Source: Streptomyces sp. NBC_00442 (GTDB lineage Bacteria > Actinomycetota > Actinomycetes > Streptomycetales > Streptomycetaceae). From it: a stretch of 64,000 nt of DNA. Shown here piece after piece: positions 7,638 through 16,056 of this stretch. The notes under the pieces were generated by a model. It saw nothing but the letters and a program-made list of their open reading frames with translations, was not told the DNA's origin and ran no database searches. The position numbers and the translations under genes were made by a program. The stretch is from contig NZ_CP107918.1 of assembly GCF_036014195.1 (NCBI RefSeq), forward strand, positions 4,030,001 to 4,094,000. The letters are read 5' to 3'. Position 1 is the stretch's first letter. Each line of letters begins with the position of its first letter.

Positions 7638-8812
7638 AGCGCCATGGTGGCCAGCGTCAGAAGATAGGCCCCGTAGCCGAACGAAAGCCCGGCCAGGGCG
7701 ACGGTCACCGCGACCGCCGCCCTCGGCCGGGCTTTCGTCAGTGCCAGCGCCGGCGGGATCAGCAGCGGGAACGCGGGGAGCAGGAAGCGCGGCTTCGACT
7801 CGAAGAAGCCCGCCCCGCCGACCGCGATCAGGACCAGGACCGCCGAGTAGACCGCGAGCGGCAGCGAGGGCCGGTCCAGGACGAACAGCACGAAGAGCAG
7901 CGCCATCACGCCGGTGATCAGCGCGGCCATCGGGAACCCCAGGTCGTACGGGACCAGCACGAGCCGTTTGACGAAGGCCAGCGAGCCCGCGCCGAAGTCG
8001 AACCGGGACGTCCAGCCGGCCTGCACCGCGAAGTAGCCGCCGAACGGGTCGCCCGCGCGCACCCCCACCCACAGCACGTATCCGCACCAGCCGAGCGGCG
8101 CGAGCAGCGCGCCCGCCCACGGCCGCCACGCGCGCCGTTCGCCCCGCCAGAGCGCACAGCCCGCCGCCGCCATCACGGCCGCGGCGACCGCGACCGCGTT
8201 GGGCCGGGAAAGCCCGGCGAGCAGCGCGAGCGAGCCCGCCCACAGCCAGCGGCGCGTCAGGACCGCCCACAGCGACCACGCCGCGAGCGCCGTCATCACG
8301 GGCTCCGTGTACGCCATCGTCAGGACCACCGAGTGCGGCAGCAGGCCCCACAGGAGCACGAGCAAGGTGCCCACGGGCCGCCCGTACAGACGCTCGCCCA
8401 CCAGATAGATCCCGCAGGCCGCGGCCGCCGCCGCCGTCCAGGACACCAACAGCCCCGCGGTGCCGCCGGTGACCGGAAGCACACTGGTCACGGTGCGGAT
8501 CAGACCCGGGTAGAACGGGAAGAACGCCAGGTCGCTCTGGACCGCGCCGTCCGGCCAGAACAGGGTGCGGCCGTAGCCGTGGGCGGCGATCCGGACGTAC
8601 CAGTCGGCGTCCCAGGCGGTGGCGAGCCGCGCCCGCGGAGACAGGCCCCGGCCGTGGGCCACGGCCGCCAGCACCAGGAGCCCGGTCAGGCGCGCGGCGG
8701 CGAAGAGCCCGAGCGCGGGGGCCGCCCGCCGCAGCGCGGCCGCCCAGGGCGGAACGCCCGCCCGGCCGTCGGCCCGGCCGGCACGAGCGGTGGCGGTGAT
8801 CTCGGCGGACAG
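7634..8812 (-). CDS. PIG-V-like membrane mannosyltransferase (GT-C type)
   Basis: A multi-pass membrane protein of about 392 aa resembling actinobacterial PIG-V/GPI-mannosyltransferase-like GT-C proteins. The GT-C signature is the loop WDADWYVRIAAHGYGRT after the first membrane segment (catalytic acidic residue D), followed by DLAFFPFYPGLIR. About ten hydrophobic segments follow, and a FFESKPRFLLPAFPLLIP motif lies near the end. The expected product is transfer of mannose from a polyprenyl donor on the outer membrane face. No ATG, GTG or TTG in this frame lies before the first membrane helix; a CTG at 8812 with GGAGG upstream is the best start. The start is uncertain; the coding region is firm. 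Confidence 0.78.
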   Translation of the reverse strand: MSAEITATARAGRADGRAGVPPWAAALRRAAPALGLFAAARLTGLLVLAAVAHGRGLSPRARLATAWDADWYVRIAAHGYGRTLFWPDGAVQSDLAFFPFYPGLIRTVTSVLPVTGGTAGLLVSWTAAAAAACGIYLVGERLYGRPVGTLLVLLWGLLPHSVVLTMAYTEPVMTALAAWSLWAVLTRRWLWAGSLALLAGLSRPNAVAVAAAVMAAAGCALWRGERRAWRPWAGALLAPLGWCGYVLWVGVRAGDPFGGYFAVQAGWTSRFDFGAGSLAFVKRLVLVPYDLGFPMAALITGVMALLFVLFVLDRPSLPLAVYSAVLVLIAVGGAGFFESKPRFLLPAFPLLIPPALALTKARPRAAVAVTVALAGLSFGYGAYLLTLATMAL

Positions 8813-8955
8813 GGGGCACCTCCGGGCGCGCGTGATCGGACAGACCGACCATCCGCGCGGATCCGCCGCCCCGCGACCGGTGCGCCCCCGACCGGGTGGA
8901 AGTCCGCCCACCCGGCGGTGTACGACGCGGCCGCCGGGGCGGCGGGGGGCTCGGG

Positions 8956-10137
8956 CTAGCCGGCCAGTGCCTTGAGGCGGGTGACCGCTTCTTCGAGTAC
9001 CGCCGTCTTCTTGCAGAAGGCGAAGCGGACGAAGGGGGCGCCTTGCGCGCGGTGGTCGTAGAACACGGCGTTGGGGATCGCCACGACACCACAGCGCTCG
9101 GGCAGCGCCCGGCAGAACGTGAGGCCGTCGCTCTCGCCCAGGGGGCGCACGTCGGTGGTCACGAAGTACGTCCCGGCCGGCCGGAACACCCCGAACCCGG
9201 CCGCCGCGAGCCCCTCGCTCAGCAGGTCCCGCTTGGCCAGGTGCTCCGCGCGGAAGGCCTCGAAGTAGGAATCGGGCAGCCGCAGCGCCTCGGCCACCGC
9301 GTACTGGAAGGGCCCCGACGCCACGTACGTGAGGAACTGCTTGGCCGAGCGGACCGCGGCCACCAGCTCGGGGGCGCCCGTCACCCAGCCGACCTTCCAG
9401 CCCGTGAACGAGAACGTCTTGCCCGCCGAGCCGATGCTGACGGTGCGGTCGCGCATGCCGGGGCACGAGGCGAGCGGGATGTGTTCGGCCCCGTCGAAGA
9501 CCAGGTGCTCGTACACCTCGTCGGTGATCACCAGCAGATCGCGCTCGCAGGCCAGCTCCGCGACGGCGGCGAGCTCGGCGCCGGTCAGGACCGTGCCGGT
9601 CGGGTTGTGCGGGGTGTTGAGCAGGATCAGCCGGGTCCTGGGGGTGACGGCGGCGCGCAGCTCGTCCAGGTCCAGGACGAAGCGGTCCCCGTCGGGGCGC
9701 AGGGTGACGGGCACCCGGGTGCCGCCGGCCATCGCGATGCACGCCGCGTACGAGTCGTAGTACGGCTCGAGGGCGATGACCTCGTCGCCCGGTTCGACCA
9801 GGGCGAGCAGGGCGGCGGCGATCGCCTCGGTGGCGCCCGCGGTCACCAGGACCTCGCGGTCCGGGTCGTAGGAGAGGCCGTAGAAGCGCTGCTGGTGCTC
9901 GGCGACGGCGGTACGCAGCTCGGGGACGCCGTGACCCGGCGGGTACTGGTTGCCGCGGCCCTCGCGCAGGGCGCGGACCGCGGCTTCCCGCACCGCCTCG
10001 GGGCCGTCGGTGTCGGGGAAGCCCTGGCCGAGGTTGATGGCACCGGTCCGCTGGGCGAGTGCCGACATCTCGGCGAAGATCGTCGTCCCGAACTCGGCGA
10101 GGCGGCGGTTGAGGAGAGGGCGCGCGCTGGAGGTCAT
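8956..10137 (-). CDS. PLP-dependent aminotransferase, class I/II (DapC/YbdL-like)
   Basis: A fold-type I aminotransferase of 393 aa. INLGQGFPDTDGPEAV and GRGNQYPPGHGVPELR are the substrate-side loops shared by KAT/YbdL and N-succinyl-diaminopimelate aminotransferases. EVLVTAGATEAIAAAL is the glycine loop, NTPHNPTG and ITDEVYEHL hold the PLP-contacting Asn and Asp, and SIGSAGKTFSFTGWKVGW holds the Schiff-base lysine. RFAFCKK carries the carboxylate-binding Arg. The start MTSSARPLL at 10137 is chosen; MAV at 10146 is also possible. In Streptomyces such enzymes are often called succinyldiaminopimelate transaminase; kynurenine or methionine transamination is an alternative that sequence cannot decide. 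Confidence 0.85.
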   Translation of the reverse strand: MTSSARPLLNRRLAEFGTTIFAEMSALAQRTGAINLGQGFPDTDGPEAVREAAVRALREGRGNQYPPGHGVPELRTAVAEHQQRFYGLSYDPDREVLVTAGATEAIAAALLALVEPGDEVIALEPYYDSYAACIAMAGGTRVPVTLRPDGDRFVLDLDELRAAVTPRTRLILLNTPHNPTGTVLTGAELAAVAELACERDLLVITDEVYEHLVFDGAEHIPLASCPGMRDRTVSIGSAGKTFSFTGWKVGWVTGAPELVAAVRSAKQFLTYVASGPFQYAVAEALRLPDSYFEAFRAEHLAKRDLLSEGLAAAGFGVFRPAGTYFVTTDVRPLGESDGLTFCRALPERCGVVAIPNAVFYDHRAQGAPFVRFAFCKKTAVLEEAVTRLKALAG

Positions 10138-10256
10138 GACGGCCATCCTGCGGGCAACCTCTGGACTTGCTCAAGTGTGCTTTGGCGCCGGGCGGCGAAG
10201 GGCATCCCCTCTCCACGCGGGCCACGGGGGGCCGTGTCACGGAAGGACGGTGGGGG

Positions 10257-10553
10257 ATGGGCATCGTGATCGCTCTGGTGATCGTCGTGGCGGTGGCGCT
10301 GGCCGCCCTGGCGCGTTCCGCGTCACGCGGGCGGCGCCGCGGGGGCAGGGGCACGCGCGGGGCCTCGGCGGCCGCGGGCGGCTCCAGCTGGTGGGCGGCC
10401 GGAGGCTCGGACGGCGGGAACGCGTCGTGCGGCAGCGGCGGCAGCCACCACGGGGGCGGTGGGGGCCACCACGGCGGCCACTCCTGCGGCGGCGGCCACT
10501 CCTCGTGCGGCGGCGGCTCCTCCTGCGGAGGCGGCGGCTGCGGTTCGAGCTGA
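10257..10553 (+). CDS. Small Gly/Ser/Cys/His-rich membrane-anchored protein
   Basis: A 98-aa protein. Residues 2-18 are one membrane segment (GIVIALVIVVAVALAAL) followed by a basic patch (RSASRGRRRGGRG). The remainder is glycine-rich with regular cysteines and histidines: GGSHHGGGGGHHGGHSCGGG, then SSCGGGSSCGGGGCGSS. The six Cys and several His in the tail suggest metal binding or disulfide cross-linking, which is inference. GGTGGGGG lies just before the ATG at 10257. No family is recognised beyond uncharacterised Streptomyces Gly-rich proteins of this kind. Confidence 0.65.
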   Translation: MGIVIALVIVVAVALAALARSASRGRRRGGRGTRGASAAAGGSSWWAAGGSDGGNASCGSGGSHHGGGGGHHGGHSCGGGHSSCGGGSSCGGGGCGSS

Positions 10554-11032
10554 CGGCCCGGCCCGGCGGGCCGCGGCTCCGCGGAGCTGACGGCCCGGCC
10601 CATTCGGCCGACGGCCATTGGGGCGCTCCGTCCCGTGGCCGGCGGGAGCGGCGGGCGGGTCGGGTGTGGTGGTCGCGGCTGGCACGGGGCAGCCGATTCC
10701 GCCGTCCGCCCCGCCCGTTGTGCGCCCGGTCGGTTCCGGCCGGCCGGGCGCCTTTTCGCACGCCGGTAGTTGAACGTTTGAACCGAGTGGCCCCCGAGGG
10801 GATGGAAACCCCATCAAGTTGGGTAAAAAAGCTGTGAGCGCCGCGCACTTCATGATTCCCTCGCAGAGATACCACGCAGCCCTCGGAGCAGCCCCCGGAC
10901 CCCGGGCGATCAGAGAGCGGTCCCCCCGGTCCTCCGTTGCGGTCCGAGTCGACATCGGTCATCCACCGGCATCGGTCACCCGCCGACACCGGTCACCCCA
11001 CCCGCCACATGTGTGTTTTGCGGAGCCCACCC
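10554..11032. other. Long intergenic region before the DUF2617 gene
   Basis: No gene is supported in these 479 bases. A hairpin GGGG-ATGGAAA-CCCC lies at about 10798-10812. Near 10945-11005 the sequence repeats a CGGTCA(T/C)CC-type motif about every 17-20 bases (three copies), possibly operator-like direct repeats or simple slippage. No promoter can be named with confidence. Confidence 0.4.
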
Positions 11033-11557
11033 ATGCTCACGTCCCTCAAGACCGCCTATACCGACACGCGTGCCGCCGACCTCGCCTGGGCGCTGGGCCG
11101 CGAGCCGCTGCCCGCCCTCGCCGTGCTCGACCTCGAACTGTCCGGCGCCAAACTCCAATTGAGGCTCCTCGGCGCCTCGCACCAAGTCCTCCTCGACGAG
11201 GAGCGCGGCACCTGCTCGGAGACGGTCGCCTGCATGCCCGGCAGCAGTACGCCGCTGCCGCTCGGCGTGGCCAAACGGCTCGGGGAGTGGGACTACGAGT
11301 TCGCCGCGCGCGTCGAGACGCTCTCGCACGGCTCGTTCGCGGGCCGCGCCCAGGAGCTCCTCGCCCTCGTCGCCGACCACCCCAACGGACTAGCGGGAAC
11401 GTTTCCCGGATCGCCGCACGCCTTCACGGCGATGCTCGCGCAGCGCGGCGAGGGCCAGGTGTGGTGGCGTACCTGGCACGCCTACCCGCAGGAAGGGCAG
11501 TTGGTGGTCACGCGCACCCGCGTCGGCGTACGCGTACCCGCCCCCGCCGGGCTCTGA
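11033..11557 (+). CDS. DUF2617 family protein
   Basis: A 174-aa protein matching the actinobacterial DUF2617 family, which usually precedes a membrane-bound spermidine-synthase-like gene as here. Characteristic blocks are DLAWALGREPLPALAVLDLEL, the strand VLGASHQVLL-like LGASHQVLLDEE, ETVACMPGSSTPLPL, and the C-terminal FTAMLAQRGEGQVWWRTWHAYPQEGQLVVTRTR. There is no signal peptide or membrane segment. The next gene starts 85 bp downstream on the same strand, so co-expression is likely. Function is unknown. Confidence 0.85.
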   Translation: MLTSLKTAYTDTRAADLAWALGREPLPALAVLDLELSGAKLQLRLLGASHQVLLDEERGTCSETVACMPGSSTPLPLGVAKRLGEWDYEFAARVETLSHGSFAGRAQELLALVADHPNGLAGTFPGSPHAFTAMLAQRGEGQVWWRTWHAYPQEGQLVVTRTRVGVRVPAPAGL

Positions 11558-11642
11558 GGCGCGCGGATTCCCCGGCGTTTGGCTTCAGTTGCACCCGTGT
11601 GGGTGACAGGATGCGAACGGGGCGTCACGTAGCGTTCGCATC

Positions 11643-13271
11643 ATGATCGAACCGCTCCCCGCTCCCGTGAGTAGTCCGCGGTCGGGCCGGTTCCTCGTCC
11701 TGGCCGTCGTGTTCATCTGTGCCGCCTGCGGCCTCGTGTACGAGCTCGAACTGGTCGCCCTCGCCTCGTACTTGATCGGCGACTCGGTCACCCAGGCCTC
11801 GGTCGTCCTGTCGGTGATGGTCTTCGCGATGGGGGTCGGCTCACTGCTCGCCAAACGGCTGCGCTGCCGTGCCGCGGTCGGCTTCGGCCTGATCGAGGCC
11901 GCGCTCGCCCTGGTGGGCGGCTGTTCGGCGGTGGTCCTGTACGCGACGTTCGCCTGGTCCGGCGGATCGCGGTACGCGCTGGTGGCGTTCTCGCTCGCCA
12001 TCGGCATGCTGATCGGCGCCGAGATCCCGCTCCTGATGACCCTCATCCAGCGTGTCTCGCGGCGTGCCGCGGGCGACGCGAGCGGCACGGTGGCCGACCT
12101 GTTCGCCGCGGACTACGTGGGCGCGCTCGTCGGCGGCCTCGCCTTCCCGTTCCTGCTGCTGCCCCAACTCGGCCAGCTCACCAGCGCGTTGCTGACCGGA
12201 TCGGTCAACGCGGTCGCGGGCGGCTCCCTCGTCCTGCTGCTCTTCGGCCGCGAACTGTCCCCGCGCGCCCGCTGGTTGCTGCTCGGGGCCAACGCCCTGG
12301 CCCTCGCGGTGCTCGCCCTGACCACCGCCATGGTCGGCGACTTCGAACAGGCCGCGCGCCGCGCCGTCTACGGCAGCCAGGTGCGGGTCGCCGTCCAGAG
12401 CCACGTCCAGGAGATCGTCCTCACCGGCAGGGCGGGCGCACCCCTCGGGCTCTTCCTCGACGGGCGGCTGCGCGTCGACGGCCGCGACGAGTCCCGCTAC
12501 CACGCGGCTCTGGTGGACCCCGCGCTCGACGCGGGCCCGCACGGCCGGGTCCTCGTCCTCGGGGGCGGCGACGGCCTCGCCGCCCGCGAGGTGCTGCGCC
12601 GCCCCGACGTGCGCTCGGTGACCCTCGTCGACGTCGACCCCGAGCTCATGCGACTCGCCCGCGGCGACCCGGGCCTCGCGTCGCTGAACGCCCACGCCTA
12701 CCGGGACCCCAGGCTGCGCGCGGTGTCCGGCGACCCCTTCGCCTGGCTGCGCGGCGAGGGCCGCACCTCGGGAACGTACGACGTCGTCGTCTGCGACCTG
12801 CCCGACCCCGGCATGACCGCGAGCACCAAGCTCTACTCGCAGGAGTTCTACGGGCTCGCCTCCCGCGTCCTCGCGCCCGGCGGGCGGCTCGTGGTGCACG
12901 CCGGCCCGGTGGCGAGCAGCCCGCGTACGTTCTGGACGGTCGCCGCGACGGTCCACGCGGCCGGCCTCACGACGTTCGCGTACCGCGCGACCGGGCGTGC
13001 CGCCGGGCCCGCCGCAGGCCCCGGCCGCGCCCTCGCCCCCGCGCCCGGCGCGGCCGCCGGGGACTGGGGGTTCGTCCTGGCGGCGCGGCCGGACCGGAGC
13101 CCCTCCGTGATCACGCCGGCGAAGGGCCCGCAGGCGGTGTCCGGGGCGCCCCTGCCCGTCGGTGCCCGCTCCGGGGTGCGGCTGCCGCGCGGCGCCCAGC
13201 CCCTGGCGCCGCCTTCCGACGCGACCGGCTTCGCGCCGTCGACGCTCGTGCATCCGCGGTACGGGGAGTGA
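11643..13271 (+). CDS. Membrane spermidine-synthase-like aminopropyltransferase
   Basis: A 542-aa two-part protein: about seven N-terminal membrane helices (residues 15-230, starting [37 protein letters not shown]) fused to a cytosolic SpeE-like Rossmann domain (about 250-480). The nucleotide loop is [27 protein letters not shown] is the acidic strand end and [19 protein letters not shown] matches the polyamine synthase active-site segment. Similar actinobacterial proteins are annotated as polyamine aminopropyltransferases, but activity is seldom shown. The C-terminal 60 residues are Pro/Ala-rich and unconserved. It probably forms a unit with the DUF2617 gene. Confidence 0.88.
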   Translation: MIEPLPAPVSSPRSGRFLVLAVVFICAACGLVYELELVALASYLIGDSVTQASVVLSVMVFAMGVGSLLAKRLRCRAAVGFGLIEAALALVGGCSAVVLYATFAWSGGSRYALVAFSLAIGMLIGAEIPLLMTLIQRVSRRAAGDASGTVADLFAADYVGALVGGLAFPFLLLPQLGQLTSALLTGSVNAVAGGSLVLLLFGRELSPRARWLLLGANALALAVLALTTAMVGDFEQAARRAVYGSQVRVAVQSHVQEIVLTGRAGAPLGLFLDGRLRVDGRDESRYHAALVDPALDAGPHGRVLVLGGGDGLAAREVLRRPDVRSVTLVDVDPELMRLARGDPGLASLNAHAYRDPRLRAVSGDPFAWLRGEGRTSGTYDVVVCDLPDPGMTASTKLYSQEFYGLASRVLAPGGRLVVHAGPVASSPRTFWTVAATVHAAGLTTFAYRATGRAAGPAAGPGRALAPAPGAAAGDWGFVLAARPDRSPSVITPAKGPQAVSGAPLPVGARSGVRLPRGAQPLAPPSDATGFAPSTLVHPRYGE

Positions 13272-13276
13272 GCGCG

Positions 13277-13330
13277 GCCCGGGGGCGGAAGGGGTGGGGG
13301 TGCGGCCCCGGGCGGAAGGGGTGGGCGCGG
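13277..13330. repeat. Two-copy GC-rich direct repeat after the speE-like gene
   Basis: The unit GGCCCCGGGCGGAAGGGGTGGG (20-odd bases, with small variation) occurs twice between the speE-like stop and the CoxG-like gene. No strong hairpin forms; the likely origin is slippage. Confidence 0.5.
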
Positions 13331-13396
13331 TCGGGTGGGGCATCGGCGCCGCGTTGACGCAGACGGAACGGCCGGTGCTGAGTAGGCTCGGTGGTT

Positions 13397-14389
13397 ATGG
13401 AGCATGAGGTGTTCGTTCCGGTTGAGGCCCAGGCACTCCGGCAGACGCTGCGCGATCCCGCCCGGGTCGCCCGCTGTCTGCCGGGGCTCCAGCAGGACGC
13501 GGGCGAGCCGCCCATCGCGGGCCGGCTGAAGGTCCGTCTCGGCGGCAGCACCATCACCTACCGCGGCGCCCTGCGCATCACCGAGCAGGACGACGGGGCG
13601 TTCGCCGTGGAGGGCGAGGGCGTGGAGGTCCGCGGCGCGGGCGCGGCCCAGCTCTCCCTGACCGTACGGCTGGAAGACGCTCCGGGCGGCACCACGCTCG
13701 CGTTCGCCGGCACCGCCCTCGCGGAGGGCCGGGCGGCGGACGTTCCGGCGGACACCGCCACGGCATCGGCGGCGCGCCTGCTCGACCGGTTCGCCGCGGC
13801 CCTCGCACATCCGGCACGGCCCGATGAGGCGACGGGGGCGGCTTCGAACCCGACGAACCCGAAGGACCGGGCGGATCGGGCGGACCCGCAGAGCCCGGAG
13901 GCGGCCCCGGGTTCCGGGCCGTCGGGCGCGCCGGCCGACCTCGCCGAAACGGACCTGAACACGGACCTGAACACGGACCTCACCGGCGCCTCCGGCGGTG
14001 CGGGTGCGGGTGCGGGTGCGGACGGGGGTGCGGGTACGGATCCCGATCTGGACTCCCCGGATCTGGACTCCCCGGACCTGGACGCCGAAAGCTTCGCTTC
14101 GGTCTTCGACGCCGCGGTCCCGCCGCCGTCACTCGACCCGCTCGCCGACGAGGAGTTCGCCATCGAGGTGGGCGGCCCGATGCCGGCCGAGGCCGCGCAC
14201 GCCCGCCGCACGATGATCGGCCGCAGCGCCGAGGAGGTCGACCACGCTCCGCCGCGCGGCCGGTACGCCCCGGTGCCCGCGCCGTCGGGCAGCAACGCCG
14301 GTGCGACGCTGCGCTGGGTCGCTCCCGCCGCGGCCCTCGCGCTGGCCTCCGCGGTCGTGGTCGGACGCGCGCTGCGGCGTCGCCGCTGA
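13397..14389 (+). CDS. SRPBCC (CoxG-like) domain protein with C-terminal membrane anchor
   Basis: A 330-aa protein. Residues 1-135 form an SRPBCC/CoxG lipid- or hydrophobe-binding domain: MEHEVFVPVEAQALRQTLRD, ARCLPGLQQD, LKVRLGGSTITYRGALRITE, FAGTALAEGRAADVPADTA and LLDRFAAALA. CoxG proteins dock CO-dehydrogenase subunits, but no cox genes are nearby. A disordered acidic linker of about 130 residues contains exact small repeats (NTDLNTDL; DLDSPDLDSPDLD). The protein ends in one membrane helix with a basic tail (RWVAPAAALALASAVVVGRALRRRR region, about 308-330). Orientation would leave the domain in the cytosol. The ATG at 13397 gives the standard family start. Confidence 0.8.
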   Translation: MEHEVFVPVEAQALRQTLRDPARVARCLPGLQQDAGEPPIAGRLKVRLGGSTITYRGALRITEQDDGAFAVEGEGVEVRGAGAAQLSLTVRLEDAPGGTTLAFAGTALAEGRAADVPADTATASAARLLDRFAAALAHPARPDEATGAASNPTNPKDRADRADPQSPEAAPGSGPSGAPADLAETDLNTDLNTDLTGASGGAGAGAGADGGAGTDPDLDSPDLDSPDLDAESFASVFDAAVPPPSLDPLADEEFAIEVGGPMPAEAAHARRTMIGRSAEEVDHAPPRGRYAPVPAPSGSNAGATLRWVAPAAALALASAVVVGRALRRRR

Positions 14390-14425
14390 GCCCACATCCG
14401 CGGCCCACCCGTTAGGGTCGACGGC

Positions 14426-15214
14426 GTGAGCAGTGACCAGATCAAATTGGGCGTCGGCGCCGTGGAATTGACCGTCGACGCGGGCAACGGCTGCCGGATC
14501 AGCAGCCTGCGGATCGACGGCACCGAGGTGCTGCGCCAGGGCGACAAGTACGGCTGCTTCCCGATGGTGCCGTGGTGCGGCCGCGTCGAGAACGGCCAGT
14601 TCCGCGACGGCGGAGTGAAGTACCAACTGCCGCTCAACTCGCCGCCGCACGCCATTCACGGCACCGCGCGCGACCACGCGTGGAAGACAGCGCGGGTCTC
14701 GGCCACCGAGGCCGTGTTCACCCAGGAACTCACCGAACCGTGGCCGTTCAGCGGCCGGGTCACCCAGATCTTCGAGCTGACGCCGGACGCGCTGACCGTG
14801 CGGATGGGCATCGAGACATACGACAACTCCTTCCCGGCGCAGGCCGGCTGGCACCCCTGGTTCGTGCGGGAGATCGAGGGCAGCAGGGTCGAGCTCGCCT
14901 TCGACGCCGCATGGCAGGAGGAGCGAGGCGACGACCACCTGCCCACCGGGCGGCGGATCGACCCGCTGCCGGGCCCCTGGGACGACTGCTTCGGGATGCC
15001 CGACGGAGTCGACGTCACCCTCACCTGGCCGGAGCGGCTCGAAATCAAGGTGACCAGCCCCACCGAGTGGGTCGTCGTCTACGACGAGCAGGAGGAAGCC
15101 GTGTGCGTGGAGCCGCAGTCGGGCCCGCCCAACGGACTCAACACCCTGCCCCGTCAAGTCACCCCCATCGACCCGCTGGAGCTGGCGACGACCTGGACCT
15201 GGCGCCGGCTGTAA
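14426..15214 (+). CDS. Aldose 1-epimerase family protein
   Basis: A 262-aa GalM-type beta-sandwich protein. Typical blocks are NGCRISSLRIDGTEVLRQGD, CFPMVPWCGRVENGQF (active-site Arg/Asn region), HAIHGTARDHAWK with the first catalytic histidine, QAGWHPWFVR with the second, and the C-terminal VCVEPQSGPPNGLN where the glutamate acts as catalytic base. It would interconvert anomers of an aldose or a sugar phosphate. A GTG at 14426 is the first good start. The pyrE gene begins 23 bp downstream on the same strand, so the two may share a transcript. Confidence 0.88.
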   Translation: MSSDQIKLGVGAVELTVDAGNGCRISSLRIDGTEVLRQGDKYGCFPMVPWCGRVENGQFRDGGVKYQLPLNSPPHAIHGTARDHAWKTARVSATEAVFTQELTEPWPFSGRVTQIFELTPDALTVRMGIETYDNSFPAQAGWHPWFVREIEGSRVELAFDAAWQEERGDDHLPTGRRIDPLPGPWDDCFGMPDGVDVTLTWPERLEIKVTSPTEWVVVYDEQEEAVCVEPQSGPPNGLNTLPRQVTPIDPLELATTWTWRRL

Positions 15215-15237
15215 GGACGGCCCTTAAGCTCTTGGGT

Positions 15238-15786
15238 ATGACTGACGTACGCGCTGACCTGCTCCAGCAGATCAAGGACAAGGCCGTGGTGCACGGCAAG
15301 GTGACCCTCTCCTCGGGGATCGAGGCCGACTACTACGTCGACCTGCGCCGGGTCACCCTTGACGGCGTCGCCGCGCCGCTGGTGGGCCAGGTGATGCTCG
15401 ACGTGGCCGCCGAGTTCGACTTCGACGCGGTGGGCGGCCTGACCATGGGCGCCGACCCCGTGGCCGGCGCGATGCTGCACGCGGCCGCCGCCCGCGGCCG
15501 CTCCCTGGACGCCTTCGTGGTCCGCAAGGCGGCCAAGGCGCACGGGATGCAGCGCCAGGTCGAAGGGCCGGACATCAAGGGCCGCCGGGTCCTGGTCGTC
15601 GAGGACACCTCGACCACCGGCGGCTCGCCCCTGACCGCCGTCGAGGCGGTCCGCGCGGCCGGCGCCGAGGTCGTGGCCGTGGCGACGATCGTCGACCGCG
15701 CGACCGGCGCCGCGGAGAAGATCACCGAGGGCGCGGGCGTGCCGTACGTCTTCGCGTTCTCCTCGACGGAGCTCGGGCTGGAGTAG
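15238..15786 (+). CDS. pyrE: Orotate phosphoribosyltransferase
   Basis: A 182-aa enzyme that makes OMP from orotate and PRPP, step five of pyrimidine synthesis. It carries VTLSSGIEADYYVDLRRVTL at the N-terminus, GLTMGADPVAGAML, FVVRKAAKAHGMQRQVEG as the mobile catalytic loop with its Lys and His, and RVLVVEDTSTTGGSPLTAVEA as the PRPP-binding motif. Length is normal. Other pyrimidine genes are not adjacent, as usual in Streptomyces where pyrE stands near fba. An aldose-epimerase-like gene lies just upstream. Confidence 0.96.
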   Translation: MTDVRADLLQQIKDKAVVHGKVTLSSGIEADYYVDLRRVTLDGVAAPLVGQVMLDVAAEFDFDAVGGLTMGADPVAGAMLHAAAARGRSLDAFVVRKAAKAHGMQRQVEGPDIKGRRVLVVEDTSTTGGSPLTAVEAVRAAGAEVVAVATIVDRATGAAEKITEGAGVPYVFAFSSTELGLE

Positions 15787-15900
15787 GGACGCGGTGCGGG
15801 ACGCAGTTCGGAGTGGGATCCGGCGGGCTCGGGCCGGTGCAAAAGTCGTGACGTAGGTCCCGGCGTTCCAACCGGGCGGGCCTGACCTGCGTGTTCTTTC

Positions 15901-15936
15901 AGGGGCGGACCGTTTCACGTGAAACGGTCCGCCCCT
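15901..15936. other. 36-bp palindrome containing parS (ParB-binding site)
   Basis: A perfect 36-bp palindrome. Its centre, GTTTCACGTGAAAC at 15912-15925, is the exact parS core bound by ParB. Streptomyces chromosomes carry many such sites clustered around oriC, mostly intergenic, which fits this position between pyrE and fba. The GC-rich outer arms (AGGGGCGGACC) also make a strong hairpin, so it may double as the pyrE terminator. Confidence 0.9.
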
Positions 15937-16056
15937 CGGACATCCACGGGGTGGAGCCGCTGCCAGAGTCTGGAAAGATGGTCCGCGACGATGACGTCGC
16001 CCCCAGGTCAGGGCCAGCACATACCGCACACCCCGCACATCACAAGGAGCGGACAG

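Noticed and set aside
7634..10618. 994-codon open frame on the minus strand taken as one protein
   Set aside because: Only the last 392 codons (mannosyltransferase-like) show real coding features; the rest is the shadow of the aminotransferase gene in another frame.
10797..10815. Riboswitch before the DUF2617 gene
   Set aside because: Only one short hairpin is present, and no conserved core of a known riboswitch class could be recognised.
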